From Gemmobacter caeni (GTDB lineage Bacteria > Pseudomonadota > Alphaproteobacteria > Rhodobacterales > Rhodobacteraceae), in contig NZ_QBKP01000028.1 of assembly GCF_003054195.1 (NCBI RefSeq), positions 1 through 32,547 on the forward strand: DNA of 32,547 bases, read 5' to 3'. A program made the position numbers and the translations under genes. Every line of letters begins with the position of its first letter. Positions within the stretch are counted from its first letter, which is position 1. This document shows, piece by piece, positions 16,846 to 23,218 of the stretch. Under the pieces are notes generated by a model. That model made no database searches. It worked only from the letters and a program-made list of their open reading frames with translations, and was not told the origin of the DNA.

Positions 16846-16872
16846 AAAAGGGCGCCCGAAGGCGCCCTTTTT
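16846..16872. terminator. Bidirectional terminator between rlmE and the DUF882 gene
   Basis: Perfect stem (AAAAGGGCGCC with GGCGCCCTTTT) and a CGAA tetraloop, with a T run in the plus direction and A/T symmetry that also serves the minus strand. It lies between two convergent genes. Confidence 0.85.
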
Positions 16873-16891
16873 CGTTCCTCCCGGCCGGGGC

Positions 16892-17461
16892 TCAGCCGCC
16901 CCAGTGCCGGACCGGGCCGCAATCCATATGAACGAAGTTGGACCCGGAATACCGGCCCACACCACCCGAGGCACAGGATTCCGCCGCGCGGGCCATCTGA
17001 CCTACCGAGCGCGATTTCAGCCGCAGATCGGCTGCCTGACCCTTCATATGCAGCGAGTTTTTCGCCACGCCGCCCGATTTCGACCGCAGCATCGCGTTTG
17101 TCTTCGGGCTGCGATAGCCCGACAGCAGCATGAACGGCTCGGACACATCCAGAAGACGGTGCGAGGCTGCCATGATGTCGACCGTGCGCGCATCCATGGA
17201 TACGGCCTGATCGGTGCGCCAATCGCGCATGAAATGGTTAATTTCCTTCAGGACTTCGGGGATGTACTTCCCTTCGATCCAGTAGATCGTATCAAGGCTT
17301 TCGCCCGTCCGACCCGAATACATCCGGATACGCCGGATATCGCCTGCGCCCCGCAACAGCCCGAAAGCGTTGGAGTAGGTGGGTGCTGCCACAACCGCGG
17401 TTGCCGCGAACACACCAAGAAGGCCCCGCCGCGTGAACCCGGTTTTTTCTGCCATGCTCAT
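16892..17461 (-). CDS. DUF882/YcbK-type M15 peptidase, Tat-exported
   Basis: 189 residues. The N-terminus has a twin-arginine signal (TRRGLLG, residues 10-16, then a hydrophobic stretch ending near SNA). The mature part is a peptidase M15A-like fold: LSGYRSPKTNAML (113-125), H138 and D145 in SLHMKGQAADLRL and H178 in NFVHMDCGP make up the zinc site. Family members act on peptidoglycan cross-links in the periplasm. Tat export with metal loading in the cytoplasm is consistent. The first ATG (17461) was used; ATG at 17455 is an alternative. It is divergent from the L,D-transpeptidase gene, another wall enzyme. Confidence 0.88.
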   Translation of the reverse strand: MSMAEKTGFTRRGLLGVFAATAVVAAPTYSNAFGLLRGAGDIRRIRMYSGRTGESLDTIYWIEGKYIPEVLKEINHFMRDWRTDQAVSMDARTVDIMAASHRLLDVSEPFMLLSGYRSPKTNAMLRSKSGGVAKNSLHMKGQAADLRLKSRSVGQMARAAESCASGGVGRYSGSNFVHMDCGPVRHWGG

Positions 17462-17786
17462 GTGAAAGCCTGTCCTTCGGTCTTCTTATGCCGCTTTTCG
17501 TACGGCTCTGCCACTTTTGCCCAAGTGCACGAATTGTATGACACAAGTCGAATCGCAACAGAAGGGGCCAGATCGTCCGCAGGGGTCATTGAACGCCCGA
17601 TCGGCAAATATTTGCTGAATCCGGCTCAGCGCAGGGAACCGATCGGCATTTCGCGGCTGAGTTGCCGAAATGTGACAAATTCACCCCTTGATTCAGGTAT
17701 TCGCGCAACGGTCTGAACCGGATGTGAGTGGACTCGGGGCGCCAAATCTCCGAAATTTGCACGAAGTTGAATTGTTCGAGGTCAAG
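17462..17786. other. 325-bp divergent intergenic region (DUF882 peptidase / L,D-transpeptidase)
   Basis: It is AT-richer than neighbours and should hold promoters in both directions. On the minus strand TGTTGC (17560-17555) and TACAAT (17538-17533), 16-bp spacer, form the best candidate, about 70 bp before the DUF882 ATG. The plus-strand promoter was not clear. The frame of the transpeptidase is open back to 17688, but no start there has a good Shine-Dalgarno. Confidence 0.45.
17533..17560 (-). promoter_or_regulatory. Candidate promoter of the DUF882 peptidase gene
   Basis: TGTTGC-16 bp-TACAAT on the minus strand; the -10 is close to consensus, the -35 only partly. About 70-nt 5' leader. Confidence 0.35.
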
Positions 17787-19382
17787 ATGCCGCGTTTTCT
17801 TCGTCCGCGCCGCAAGGCGATGCCCTGTGCGCTGGCCCTGATGCTGGCCGCCGCGCCGCTGTCGGCGCAGCCGCAGATCAGCCCCTTCGCGCAGACCGTG
17901 GCGATTGCCGCCGCGAAGGATGACGCGCTTTCGGCCTTTTATGCGAAACGAAACTACCAGCCGATCTGGACCGCCGCCGATTCTGCCGAACGGCGCGCCA
18001 TCCTGCTGGGGGCGCTGTCGCGGGCGGCCGATCACGGCCTGCCGGTGCAACGCTATGATGCCCGTGCTCTGGCTGAGGCCCTGCGCGCCGCCCGGACCGA
18101 AGGCGACCGCGCCCGCATCGAGGTTCGGATGACGCGGGCGCTCCTGGATTACGCGCACGACCTTCATTCCGGTGTGCTGGAGCCGAAGAAGATCGACTCG
18201 ACCATCGTGCGCACCCTGCCGCGTCTTGAGGATGCGCAGGTTCTGACGGTCGCAGAAGCCGGGGATCTGGCCGGTTTTCTGGGGTCGCTGGCGCCGACCG
18301 CGCCGGCTTATGCGCAGCTGATCAAGGCCAAAATAGGGATCGAGCGTCAGATTGCCCGTGGCGGCTGGGGGGCTGAACTGACGAGCCGCCCCAAACCCGG
18401 CAGCAGCGGTGACGCGGTGGTGGCCCTGCGTGACCGTCTGGTCGCCATGGGATATCTCTCGCTCTCTGCCAGCCGCGATTATGACGCCGAGATCCAGCGC
18501 GCCGTTCAGCGCTTTCAGCTTGCGCACGGGCTGAACGCCGACGGCATCGTGGACGAAAGCACCCTGACCGAGATGAACGTGCCGCCCGAACAGCGGCTGA
18601 AATCCGTTCTCGTGGCGCTGGAGCGCGAGCGCTGGATGAATATCGAGCGCGGGCGGCGGCATATCTGGGTCAACCAGACCGATTTCACGGCCCGGATCAT
18701 CGACGATGGCAAGGAAACCTTCGTTACCCGCGCGGTCATCGGCAAGAATGTCCCTGATCAGCGCACGCCCGAATTTTCGGACGAGATGGAATATATGGTT
18801 GTGAACCCGAGCTGGTCCGTGCCGCGCTCGATCACCACCAAGGAATACCTGCCGCTTCTGAAGAAGAACCCGAATGCGGCGGGTCATCTGAAGATCGTCG
18901 ACAGCCGGGGCCGGGTGGTGGATCGCGGCTCGATCAATTTCGGCAAGTATACGGCGGCGAATTTCCCCTTTGCCATGCGCCAGCCGCCTTCGGATGGCAA
19001 TGCGCTGGGGCTGGTGAAGTTCATGTTCCCGAACCAGTGGAACATCTATCTGCATGATACGCCTTCGAAATCTTTGTTTCAGCGCGAGGTCCGCGCCTTC
19101 AGCCACGGCTGTGTCCGGCTGGGCGATCCCTTCGACTTTGCCTATGCGCTTCTGGGGGCGCAAAGCGATGATCCGGTCGGGCTGTTCCAGGGTGTGCTGA
19201 AATCCGGACGCGAGCAGGCGATCAAGCTTGAACAGCATGTGCCGGTGCATCTGGTCTATTTCACCGCCTTCCCGGGACCGAAGGGTGAGATGAATTACCG
19301 GCGCGACATCTACGGCCGTGACGCGGCCATCTATCAGGCACTGATTGCGGCCGGGGTGGCGCCGGGCGGTCAACAGGGCTAA
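17787..19382 (+). CDS. L,D-transpeptidase (YcbB/LdtD-like), peptidoglycan cross-linking
   Basis: 531 residues. A signal peptide (basic start, then CALALMLAAAPLSAQP) is followed by an LD-TPase scaffold region (about 45-190), a PGBD-type peptidoglycan-binding domain (about 207-270; SSGDAVVALRDRLVAMGYL, AVQRFQLAHGLNADGIVDE) and the YkuD catalytic domain with SHGCVRLGDP: H440, C442 nucleophile, R444. It makes 3-3 cross-links in the murein, or attaches proteins to it. ATG at 17787 has a GAGGT Shine-Dalgarno; the longer open frame upstream lacks one. It reads in the same direction as lpxD, 41 bp further on, perhaps as one envelope operon. Confidence 0.93.
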   Translation: MPRFLRPRRKAMPCALALMLAAAPLSAQPQISPFAQTVAIAAAKDDALSAFYAKRNYQPIWTAADSAERRAILLGALSRAADHGLPVQRYDARALAEALRAARTEGDRARIEVRMTRALLDYAHDLHSGVLEPKKIDSTIVRTLPRLEDAQVLTVAEAGDLAGFLGSLAPTAPAYAQLIKAKIGIERQIARGGWGAELTSRPKPGSSGDAVVALRDRLVAMGYLSLSASRDYDAEIQRAVQRFQLAHGLNADGIVDESTLTEMNVPPEQRLKSVLVALERERWMNIERGRRHIWVNQTDFTARIIDDGKETFVTRAVIGKNVPDQRTPEFSDEMEYMVVNPSWSVPRSITTKEYLPLLKKNPNAAGHLKIVDSRGRVVDRGSINFGKYTAANFPFAMRQPPSDGNALGLVKFMFPNQWNIYLHDTPSKSLFQREVRAFSHGCVRLGDPFDFAYALLGAQSDDPVGLFQGVLKSGREQAIKLEQHVPVHLVYFTAFPGPKGEMNYRRDIYGRDAAIYQALIAAGVAPGGQQG

Positions 19383-19423
19383 ATCTGGACCGGGGCGCCG
19401 GTTGCCCCGGACAAGAGGATGCC

Positions 19424-20503
19424 ATGGCCCATACGATCCGCGACATTGCTACCGCCCTTGGTGCCGAGGCGGCCGGAAACCTTGACCTGACAGTCTCTTG
19501 CGCGGCGGAGCCTCATTCGGCAGGGCCCGAGGCGCTTGCTCTGGCGCTGGACCCGAAATATGCGGGGGGGCTTGCCAAAGGGCAGGCGCGGGCGGCAATG
19601 CTCTGGCCCGGTGCGGACTGGCAGGAACTGGGGCTGGAGGCGGCCATCTTCGCGCCGCGCGGCCGGCTCGCCATGGCGGGCCTCAGCCGGATGCTGGACG
19701 CAGGCCCGGCTATCGCCCCCGGCGTACATGCGATGAGCGTCATCGACCCCACAGCAGAAATCGGCGCCGGTGCGGCCATCGGGCCTTTCGTGACCATCGG
19801 CGCGGGCGTACGGATCGGGCCGAATGCCCGCATCGCGGGCCATGTCAGCATTGCGGAAGGCGCGACCATCGGGGCGGATGCGCTGATCCTGCAAGGCGCG
19901 CGCATCGGGGCGCGGGTCACCATCGGCGACCGCTTCATCTGCCAGCCCGGCGCGGTGATCGGGGCCGATGGGTTCAGTTTCGTCACACCGGAGCGCAGCG
20001 GGGTTGAAGAAATCCGCTCAACCCTTGGACAACGTGACGAAATCCGCGAACAAACCTGGACGCGCATTCACTCTCTGGGGGCCGTCACCATCGGCGACGA
20101 TGTGGAAATCGGCGCCAACGCCTGCATCGACCGCGGCACCATCCGCGATACCGCCATCGGATCGGGCACCAAGCTCGATAATCTGGTGCATATCGGGCAT
20201 AATGTGCAGGTGGGCCGCGATTGCCTCCTCTGCGGGCAGGTCGGCATTGCCGGATCGTCCAGAATCGGCGACCGTGTGGTGCTGGCCGGGCAATGTGGTG
20301 TGAATGACAATATCTTTGTCGGCGACGATGTGATCGCTGGCGGGGCGACCAAGATCTTCACCAATGCGCCTGCGGGTCGGGTGCTGCTGGGGTATCCTGC
20401 GGTGAAGATGGAAACCCAGATCGAGATCAACAAGGCCTTGCGCCGCTTGCCGCGTCTGGCGGCGGCGGTTGCGGAACTTCAGAAAGTTGTTGCAAAGTCT
20501 TGA
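19424..20503 (+). CDS. lpxD: UDP-3-O-acylglucosamine N-acyltransferase LpxD
   Basis: 359 residues. LpxD adds the N-linked 3-hydroxyacyl chain from acyl-ACP in lipid A synthesis. A 100-residue uridine-binding N-terminal domain precedes a left-handed beta helix of hexapeptide repeats (VIDPTAEIGAGAAIGPFVTIGAG onward), a GADGFSFV segment, and LDNLVHIGHNVQVG, with H256 and H259 at the catalytic histidine position. A helical C-terminus (LRRLPRLAAAVAELQKVV) matches the trimer-forming tail. AGAGGA-type Shine-Dalgarno. The usual skp-fabZ-lpxA neighbourhood is missing; instead an ACP and a ketosynthase follow. Confidence 0.93.
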   Translation: MAHTIRDIATALGAEAAGNLDLTVSCAAEPHSAGPEALALALDPKYAGGLAKGQARAAMLWPGADWQELGLEAAIFAPRGRLAMAGLSRMLDAGPAIAPGVHAMSVIDPTAEIGAGAAIGPFVTIGAGVRIGPNARIAGHVSIAEGATIGADALILQGARIGARVTIGDRFICQPGAVIGADGFSFVTPERSGVEEIRSTLGQRDEIREQTWTRIHSLGAVTIGDDVEIGANACIDRGTIRDTAIGSGTKLDNLVHIGHNVQVGRDCLLCGQVGIAGSSRIGDRVVLAGQCGVNDNIFVGDDVIAGGATKIFTNAPAGRVLLGYPAVKMETQIEINKALRRLPRLAAAVAELQKVVAKS

Positions 20504-20540
20504 TAATCCGACGGGCAATCTCGGGCATCAGGAGTGTGGC

Positions 20541-20807
20541 ATGGGTGAGAGCGTCAAGGAACGGGTGATCGCCATTCTGGCGGAGCAGGCGGTGATGGAC
20601 ACCGCCGACATCCGCATGGAGGACAGCCTGGAGGATCTGGGGCTCGACAGCCTCGGTCTGGTGGAAAGCATCTTCGCCATCGAGGAAGCTTTCGACATTT
20701 CGGTGCCGTTCAACGCCAATGAACCGGGCAAGTCGCAGTTCGACATTTCCTCGGTCGCGGCGGTGATCGCGGCGGTCGAGGGGCTGGTGGCGCGGAAGGC
20801 TGCATGA
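20541..20807 (+). CDS. Specialised acyl carrier protein
   Basis: 88 residues. The 4'-phosphopantetheine attachment motif is GLDSLGLVE with S37. The segment after helix II (FNANEPGKSQFDISS) is longer than in housekeeping AcpP and recalls AcpXL-type ACPs that carry very long or hydroxy acyl chains, but identity is not established. ATG at 20541 has a CAGGAG Shine-Dalgarno; an upstream start within the lpxD end is unlikely. Lies between lpxD (37 bp) and a ketosynthase (ATGA overlap), so it probably feeds acyl chains to lipid A or another envelope lipid. Confidence 0.9.
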   Translation: MGESVKERVIAILAEQAVMDTADIRMEDSLEDLGLDSLGLVESIFAIEEAFDISVPFNANEPGKSQFDISSVAAVIAAVEGLVARKAA

Positions 20808-22015
20808 AGCGTGTGGTCATTACCGGCGCGGGCACGATCAACGCGCTGGCCCAGGATGTGCAGAGCACCTTCGCCGCGATGCGCGAGGGCCGGGGTGGAA
20901 TCGGGCCGCTGGACATCCGCGACGTCGACAGGCTGAACGTGAAGATCGGGGCGCAGGTCAAGGGCTGGCACCCGGAGGAACATTTCAGCCGCCAGCAGAT
21001 CCTGCTGTACGACCGCTATACGCAGTTCACCCTGCACGCGGCGCGCCAAGCGGTGGCGCAGGCCGGGCTCGATTTCGACGGGCATCTTGGCTACGAGACC
21101 GGCGTGGTTCTGGGCACCGCCGGGGGCGGGCTGACCACGCAGGACGAGAATTATCGTGCCGTCTATGAGGAGGGGAAGAACCGGGTTCACCCCTTCGTCG
21201 TGCCGAAACTGATGAACAACGCCGCTGCCAGCCACCTGTCGATGGAATTCAACATCAAGGGGCCGAGCTTCACGGTGGCCACTGCCTGCGCCAGTTCCAA
21301 TCATGCGATGGGGCTGGCCTTCCAGATGATCCGGTCGGGCGCCTGCCGCGCCATGCTGACCGGCGGGGCCGAGGCGATGCTGTGTTTCGGCGGCATCAAG
21401 GCCTGGGAGGGCTTGCGCGTCATGTCCACCGACGCCTGCCGTCCGTTCAGCCTCAACCGTTCCGGTATGGTGCAGGGCGAAGGTGCTGCGATCTATTTCT
21501 TCGAGGAATACGAACAGGCGCGCCGACGCGGGGCCGAGATCCTGGCCGAGGTGATCGGCTTCGCCATGACGTCGGATGCCTCGGATATCGTGATGCCCTC
21601 TAAACAGGGGGCGGCGCGGGCCATTGCCGGGGCGCTGCGCGACGCGGGGCTGAACCCGGAGGATGTGGGCTATATCAATGCGCATGGCACCGGCACCTCG
21701 GCCAATGACAAGACAGAATGTGCCGCGATTGCAGATGTCTTCGGGCCGCATGCAGACCGGCTGATGATTTCCTCGACCAAGGCGATGCACGGGCATGCCA
21801 TCGGCGGCACCGGCGCCATCGAGATGCTGGCCTGTCTGCTGGCCCTGCGCGAGGATATCATCGCGCCGACGATCGGTTATGAGGAGCCGGACCCCGAATG
21901 TGCGCTGGATGTTGTGCCGAATGTGGCGCGGCAGGCGCGGGTGCCGGTGGTGCTGTCGAATGCCTTTGCCTTTGGCGGCATGAATGCGGTGCTGGCCCTG
22001 CGCCGCGCGCCATAG
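20804..22015 (+). CDS. Beta-ketoacyl-ACP synthase (FabF-like)
   Basis: 403 residues of the thiolase fold. The Cys-His-His triad is complete: C162 in TACASSNHAMG, H294 in AHGTGTSANDKTE and H331 in MHGHAIGGTG. The motifs are KAS II-like but not identical to housekeeping FabF (HGTGT rather than HGTST), suggesting a dedicated synthase for the ACP encoded just before it. The start overlaps the ACP stop (ATGA). The operon ends at a strong hairpin directly after the stop codon. Confidence 0.92.
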   Translation: MKRVVITGAGTINALAQDVQSTFAAMREGRGGIGPLDIRDVDRLNVKIGAQVKGWHPEEHFSRQQILLYDRYTQFTLHAARQAVAQAGLDFDGHLGYETGVVLGTAGGGLTTQDENYRAVYEEGKNRVHPFVVPKLMNNAAASHLSMEFNIKGPSFTVATACASSNHAMGLAFQMIRSGACRAMLTGGAEAMLCFGGIKAWEGLRVMSTDACRPFSLNRSGMVQGEGAAIYFFEEYEQARRRGAEILAEVIGFAMTSDASDIVMPSKQGAARAIAGALRDAGLNPEDVGYINAHGTGTSANDKTECAAIADVFGPHADRLMISSTKAMHGHAIGGTGAIEMLACLLALREDIIAPTIGYEEPDPECALDVVPNVARQARVPVVLSNAFAFGGMNAVLALRRAP

Positions 22016-22017
22016 CA

Positions 22018-22050
22018 AAAGGCCGCGCCTCAGGCGCGGCCTTTCTTTTT
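22018..22050. terminator. Terminator between the ketosynthase and IalB-like genes
   Basis: A perfect 12-bp stem (AAAGGCCGCGCC with GGCGCGGCCTTT, loop TCA) followed by CTTTTT. It ends the lpxD-ACP-KAS operon and, being nearly symmetric, could also stop the convergent IalB-like transcript. Confidence 0.9.
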
Positions 22051-22064
22051 CATCCGTCAGGCGA

Positions 22065-22730
22065 TCAGTTCGCCGCAGCCGGAGCGGGCAGCGCGTCAAA
22101 GCCCTTGGTGAAGCCCTTCAGCGAGATGTTCAGAACGACCTTCTGATCAGGCGCGGCCACCGGAACGATGGTCATGGTCGCCTTGTTGCCCTTCTTCATC
22201 GTCGCCACTTCCTCGGCGGTGAAGCCGATGCGGGCAACGCAGCTGGCGCGGTCACACCACGAGAAGGGATAGACCTTCGGTTTGCCACCATCGATGGCGA
22301 TGACGATGTTTTCGGTCAGCAGGGTTTCCAGCGGCGCGGTGATCGAGGCACCGGCCTGCGCCTTTTCCCCCTTGGGCAGCGGGAACATGCCGATCTCGGC
22401 GACCGGATTACCCTGCTCGTCTTTCAGAAGCTGGTAAAGCTGGCAAAGGTCCGGCTGGCCTTCGGCACCGCGCATGCAGCGTTCGGCCCAGTCGTCATAG
22501 GTTTCCTTGACATAGATCGAACCGGGGCCATCGGCCGGCTGAGCCGCCGGAGCGGGCTGTGCCGGGGCCGGAGCGGGTTCCGCCGGAGCGGTGGTTTCCG
22601 GTTGCGCCTGCGTCGTGGTGGTGTCGGCGGGCTGGGTCTCGGTCGGCGCGGTTTCCTGCGCCAGCGCTGCACCTGCCAGACCGAAGGACAGCGTGACAGC
22701 CAGAGCCTTGGTCATATCAATCATCGGCAT
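22065..22730 (-). CDS. Invasion-associated locus B (IalB) family protein, exported
   Basis: 221 residues. Signal peptide to about residue 25 (ALAVTLSFGLAGAALA-Q), then a low-complexity Thr/Pro/Ala-Gln linker (about residues 27-67; ETAPTETQP, PAPAQPAPAAQP) and the IalB core from YDDWAERCM, with paired Cys in ERCM/DLCQLY and WCDRASC and ending in VVLNISLKGFTKGFDAL. The name comes from Bartonella; the molecular role is not known. The ATG at 22730 has a GAGGA Shine-Dalgarno 9 bp upstream; ATGs at 22724 and 22715 are alternatives. It is preceded by a good promoter. Confidence 0.88.
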   Translation of the reverse strand: MPMIDMTKALAVTLSFGLAGAALAQETAPTETQPADTTTTQAQPETTAPAEPAPAPAQPAPAAQPADGPGSIYVKETYDDWAERCMRGAEGQPDLCQLYQLLKDEQGNPVAEIGMFPLPKGEKAQAGASITAPLETLLTENIVIAIDGGKPKVYPFSWCDRASCVARIGFTAEEVATMKKGNKATMTIVPVAAPDQKVVLNISLKGFTKGFDALPAPAAAN

Positions 22731-22762
22731 AGCGATTGTTCCTCAAATCATGATGGCCGCCC

Positions 22763-22790
22763 GTTTAGCATGCGGCGGGCAGGGTGTCAG
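22763..22790 (-). promoter_or_regulatory. Candidate promoter of the IalB-like gene
   Basis: Minus strand CTGACA (22790-22785) and CTAAAC (22768-22763), 16-bp spacer. The transcript would begin about 25 bp before the ATG. Confidence 0.4.
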
Positions 22791-22884
22791 GCCGGAAAAC
22801 GGGGCCATGAACACGAATGTGAGGCATGGGCGGCGAATTGCCGCGCGGCCGGATCACGAAACGCGACAGGCGGCCCGCAAAATG

Positions 22885-22957
22885 AAAAAGGGCCGGTAAC
22901 CCGGCCCTTTTCCTCAACGGATATTGCTCCCTGTCGGACTGGCCGACTTCATTGAGG
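22885..22957 (-). ncRNA. Candidate small structured RNA 1 (about 70 nt)
   Basis: Minus-strand promoter TTGACC-17 bp-TAGCGT (22989-22961) points to a start near 22955. From there the sequence folds into an outer stem CCTCAATG with CGTTGAGG (22957-22950 with 22919-22912, one G.U), an inner hairpin GTCGG-CCAGT-CCGAC (22947-22933) and a single-stranded GGGAGCAATAT stretch, then a perfect 11-bp intrinsic terminator with T5. No ORF fits. Start, folding and terminator agree with one another, but I do not recognise a known RNA family. Confidence 0.5.
22886..22911. terminator. Terminator of small RNA 1
   Basis: Perfect 11-bp stem AAAAGGGCCGG/CCGGCCCTTTT with loop TAAC. On the minus strand it is followed by a T run (TTTTTC); on the plus strand only by TCC after T4. 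It would also shield the IalB-like gene from upstream read-through. Confidence 0.7.
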
Positions 22958-22960
22958 CTG

Positions 22961-22989
22961 ACGCTACGGCCTGTGCGGCCACAGGTCAA
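22961..22989 (-). promoter_or_regulatory. Promoter of small RNA 1 with internal palindrome
   Basis: TTGACC (22989-22984) and TAGCGT (22966-22961) with a 17-bp spacer. The palindrome CCTGTG-N4-CACAGG (22970-22985) overlaps the -35 and most of the spacer, as an operator would. The regulator is unknown. Confidence 0.5.
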
Positions 22990-23048
22990 CATCTATTTTT
23001 GACGCTTTCGTGAAGAAAAACGACGTTTCCGGCAGTCAGCTTTTACGG

Positions 23049-23076
23049 AAAAAAGCCGCGCCCGGACAGGCGCGGC
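23049..23076 (-). terminator. Terminator of small RNA 2
   Basis: Perfect GCCGCGCC/GGCGCGGC stem, 6-nt loop, followed on the minus strand only by six T. It lies in a gene-free region, so it implies a minus-strand non-coding transcript. Confidence 0.75.
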
Positions 23077-23155
23077 CAGTCGACAGGGAGGAAGTCACCG
23101 CCCCGGCGCGCTGCGGAAAACCGCAAGGGCGCCTGAGACCAGATCAGACTGGCAC
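23049..23155 (-). ncRNA. Candidate small structured RNA 2 (about 105 nt)
   Basis: Minus-strand transcript inferred from a strong intrinsic terminator at its 3' end (8-bp stem and T6, 23076-23049) and internal pairing. A long-range stem CCAGTC (23152-23147) with GACTGG (23081-23076) closes the body, and a 5-bp TGCGG-TTTT-CCGCA hairpin lies inside (23125-23112). No gene for which this terminator could serve lies upstream on that strand: the next minus-strand gene ends at 26322. The promoter was not clear; TTGAAA near 23180 may be a -35. Family not recognised. Confidence 0.45.
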
Positions 23156-23177
23156 AAAGCTCTTAACACTGTATTTT
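23150..23177 (+). promoter_or_regulatory. Possible promoter of the DUF853 ATPase gene
   Basis: TGGCAC-16 bp-TATTTT on the plus strand, about 42 bp upstream of the GTG start. Weak -35. It overlaps the 5' end of candidate small RNA 2 in the opposite direction. Confidence 0.3.
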
Positions 23178-23218
23178 CAAGGCGCGCGCAGGCGTGGACC
23201 GGCAGGAAAGGGCGGATT

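Noticed and set aside
17586-19373. 595-codon minus-strand frame antisense to the L,D-transpeptidase
   Set aside because: The plus strand has the YkuD motif, signal peptide and Shine-Dalgarno; the antisense frame is Arg/His/Gln-rich noise.
20528-22099. 523-codon minus-strand frame antisense to the ACP and ketosynthase
   Set aside because: Shadow of two genes with intact active sites.
22970-23000. Plus-strand terminator (CCTGTG/CACAGG hairpin and later T5)
   Set aside because: The T run is about 9 bp past the stem, too far; the palindrome is better read as an operator in the minus-strand promoter.
23150-23167. Sigma-54 promoter (TGGCAC...)
   Set aside because: The -12 element TTGC is missing at the required distance.
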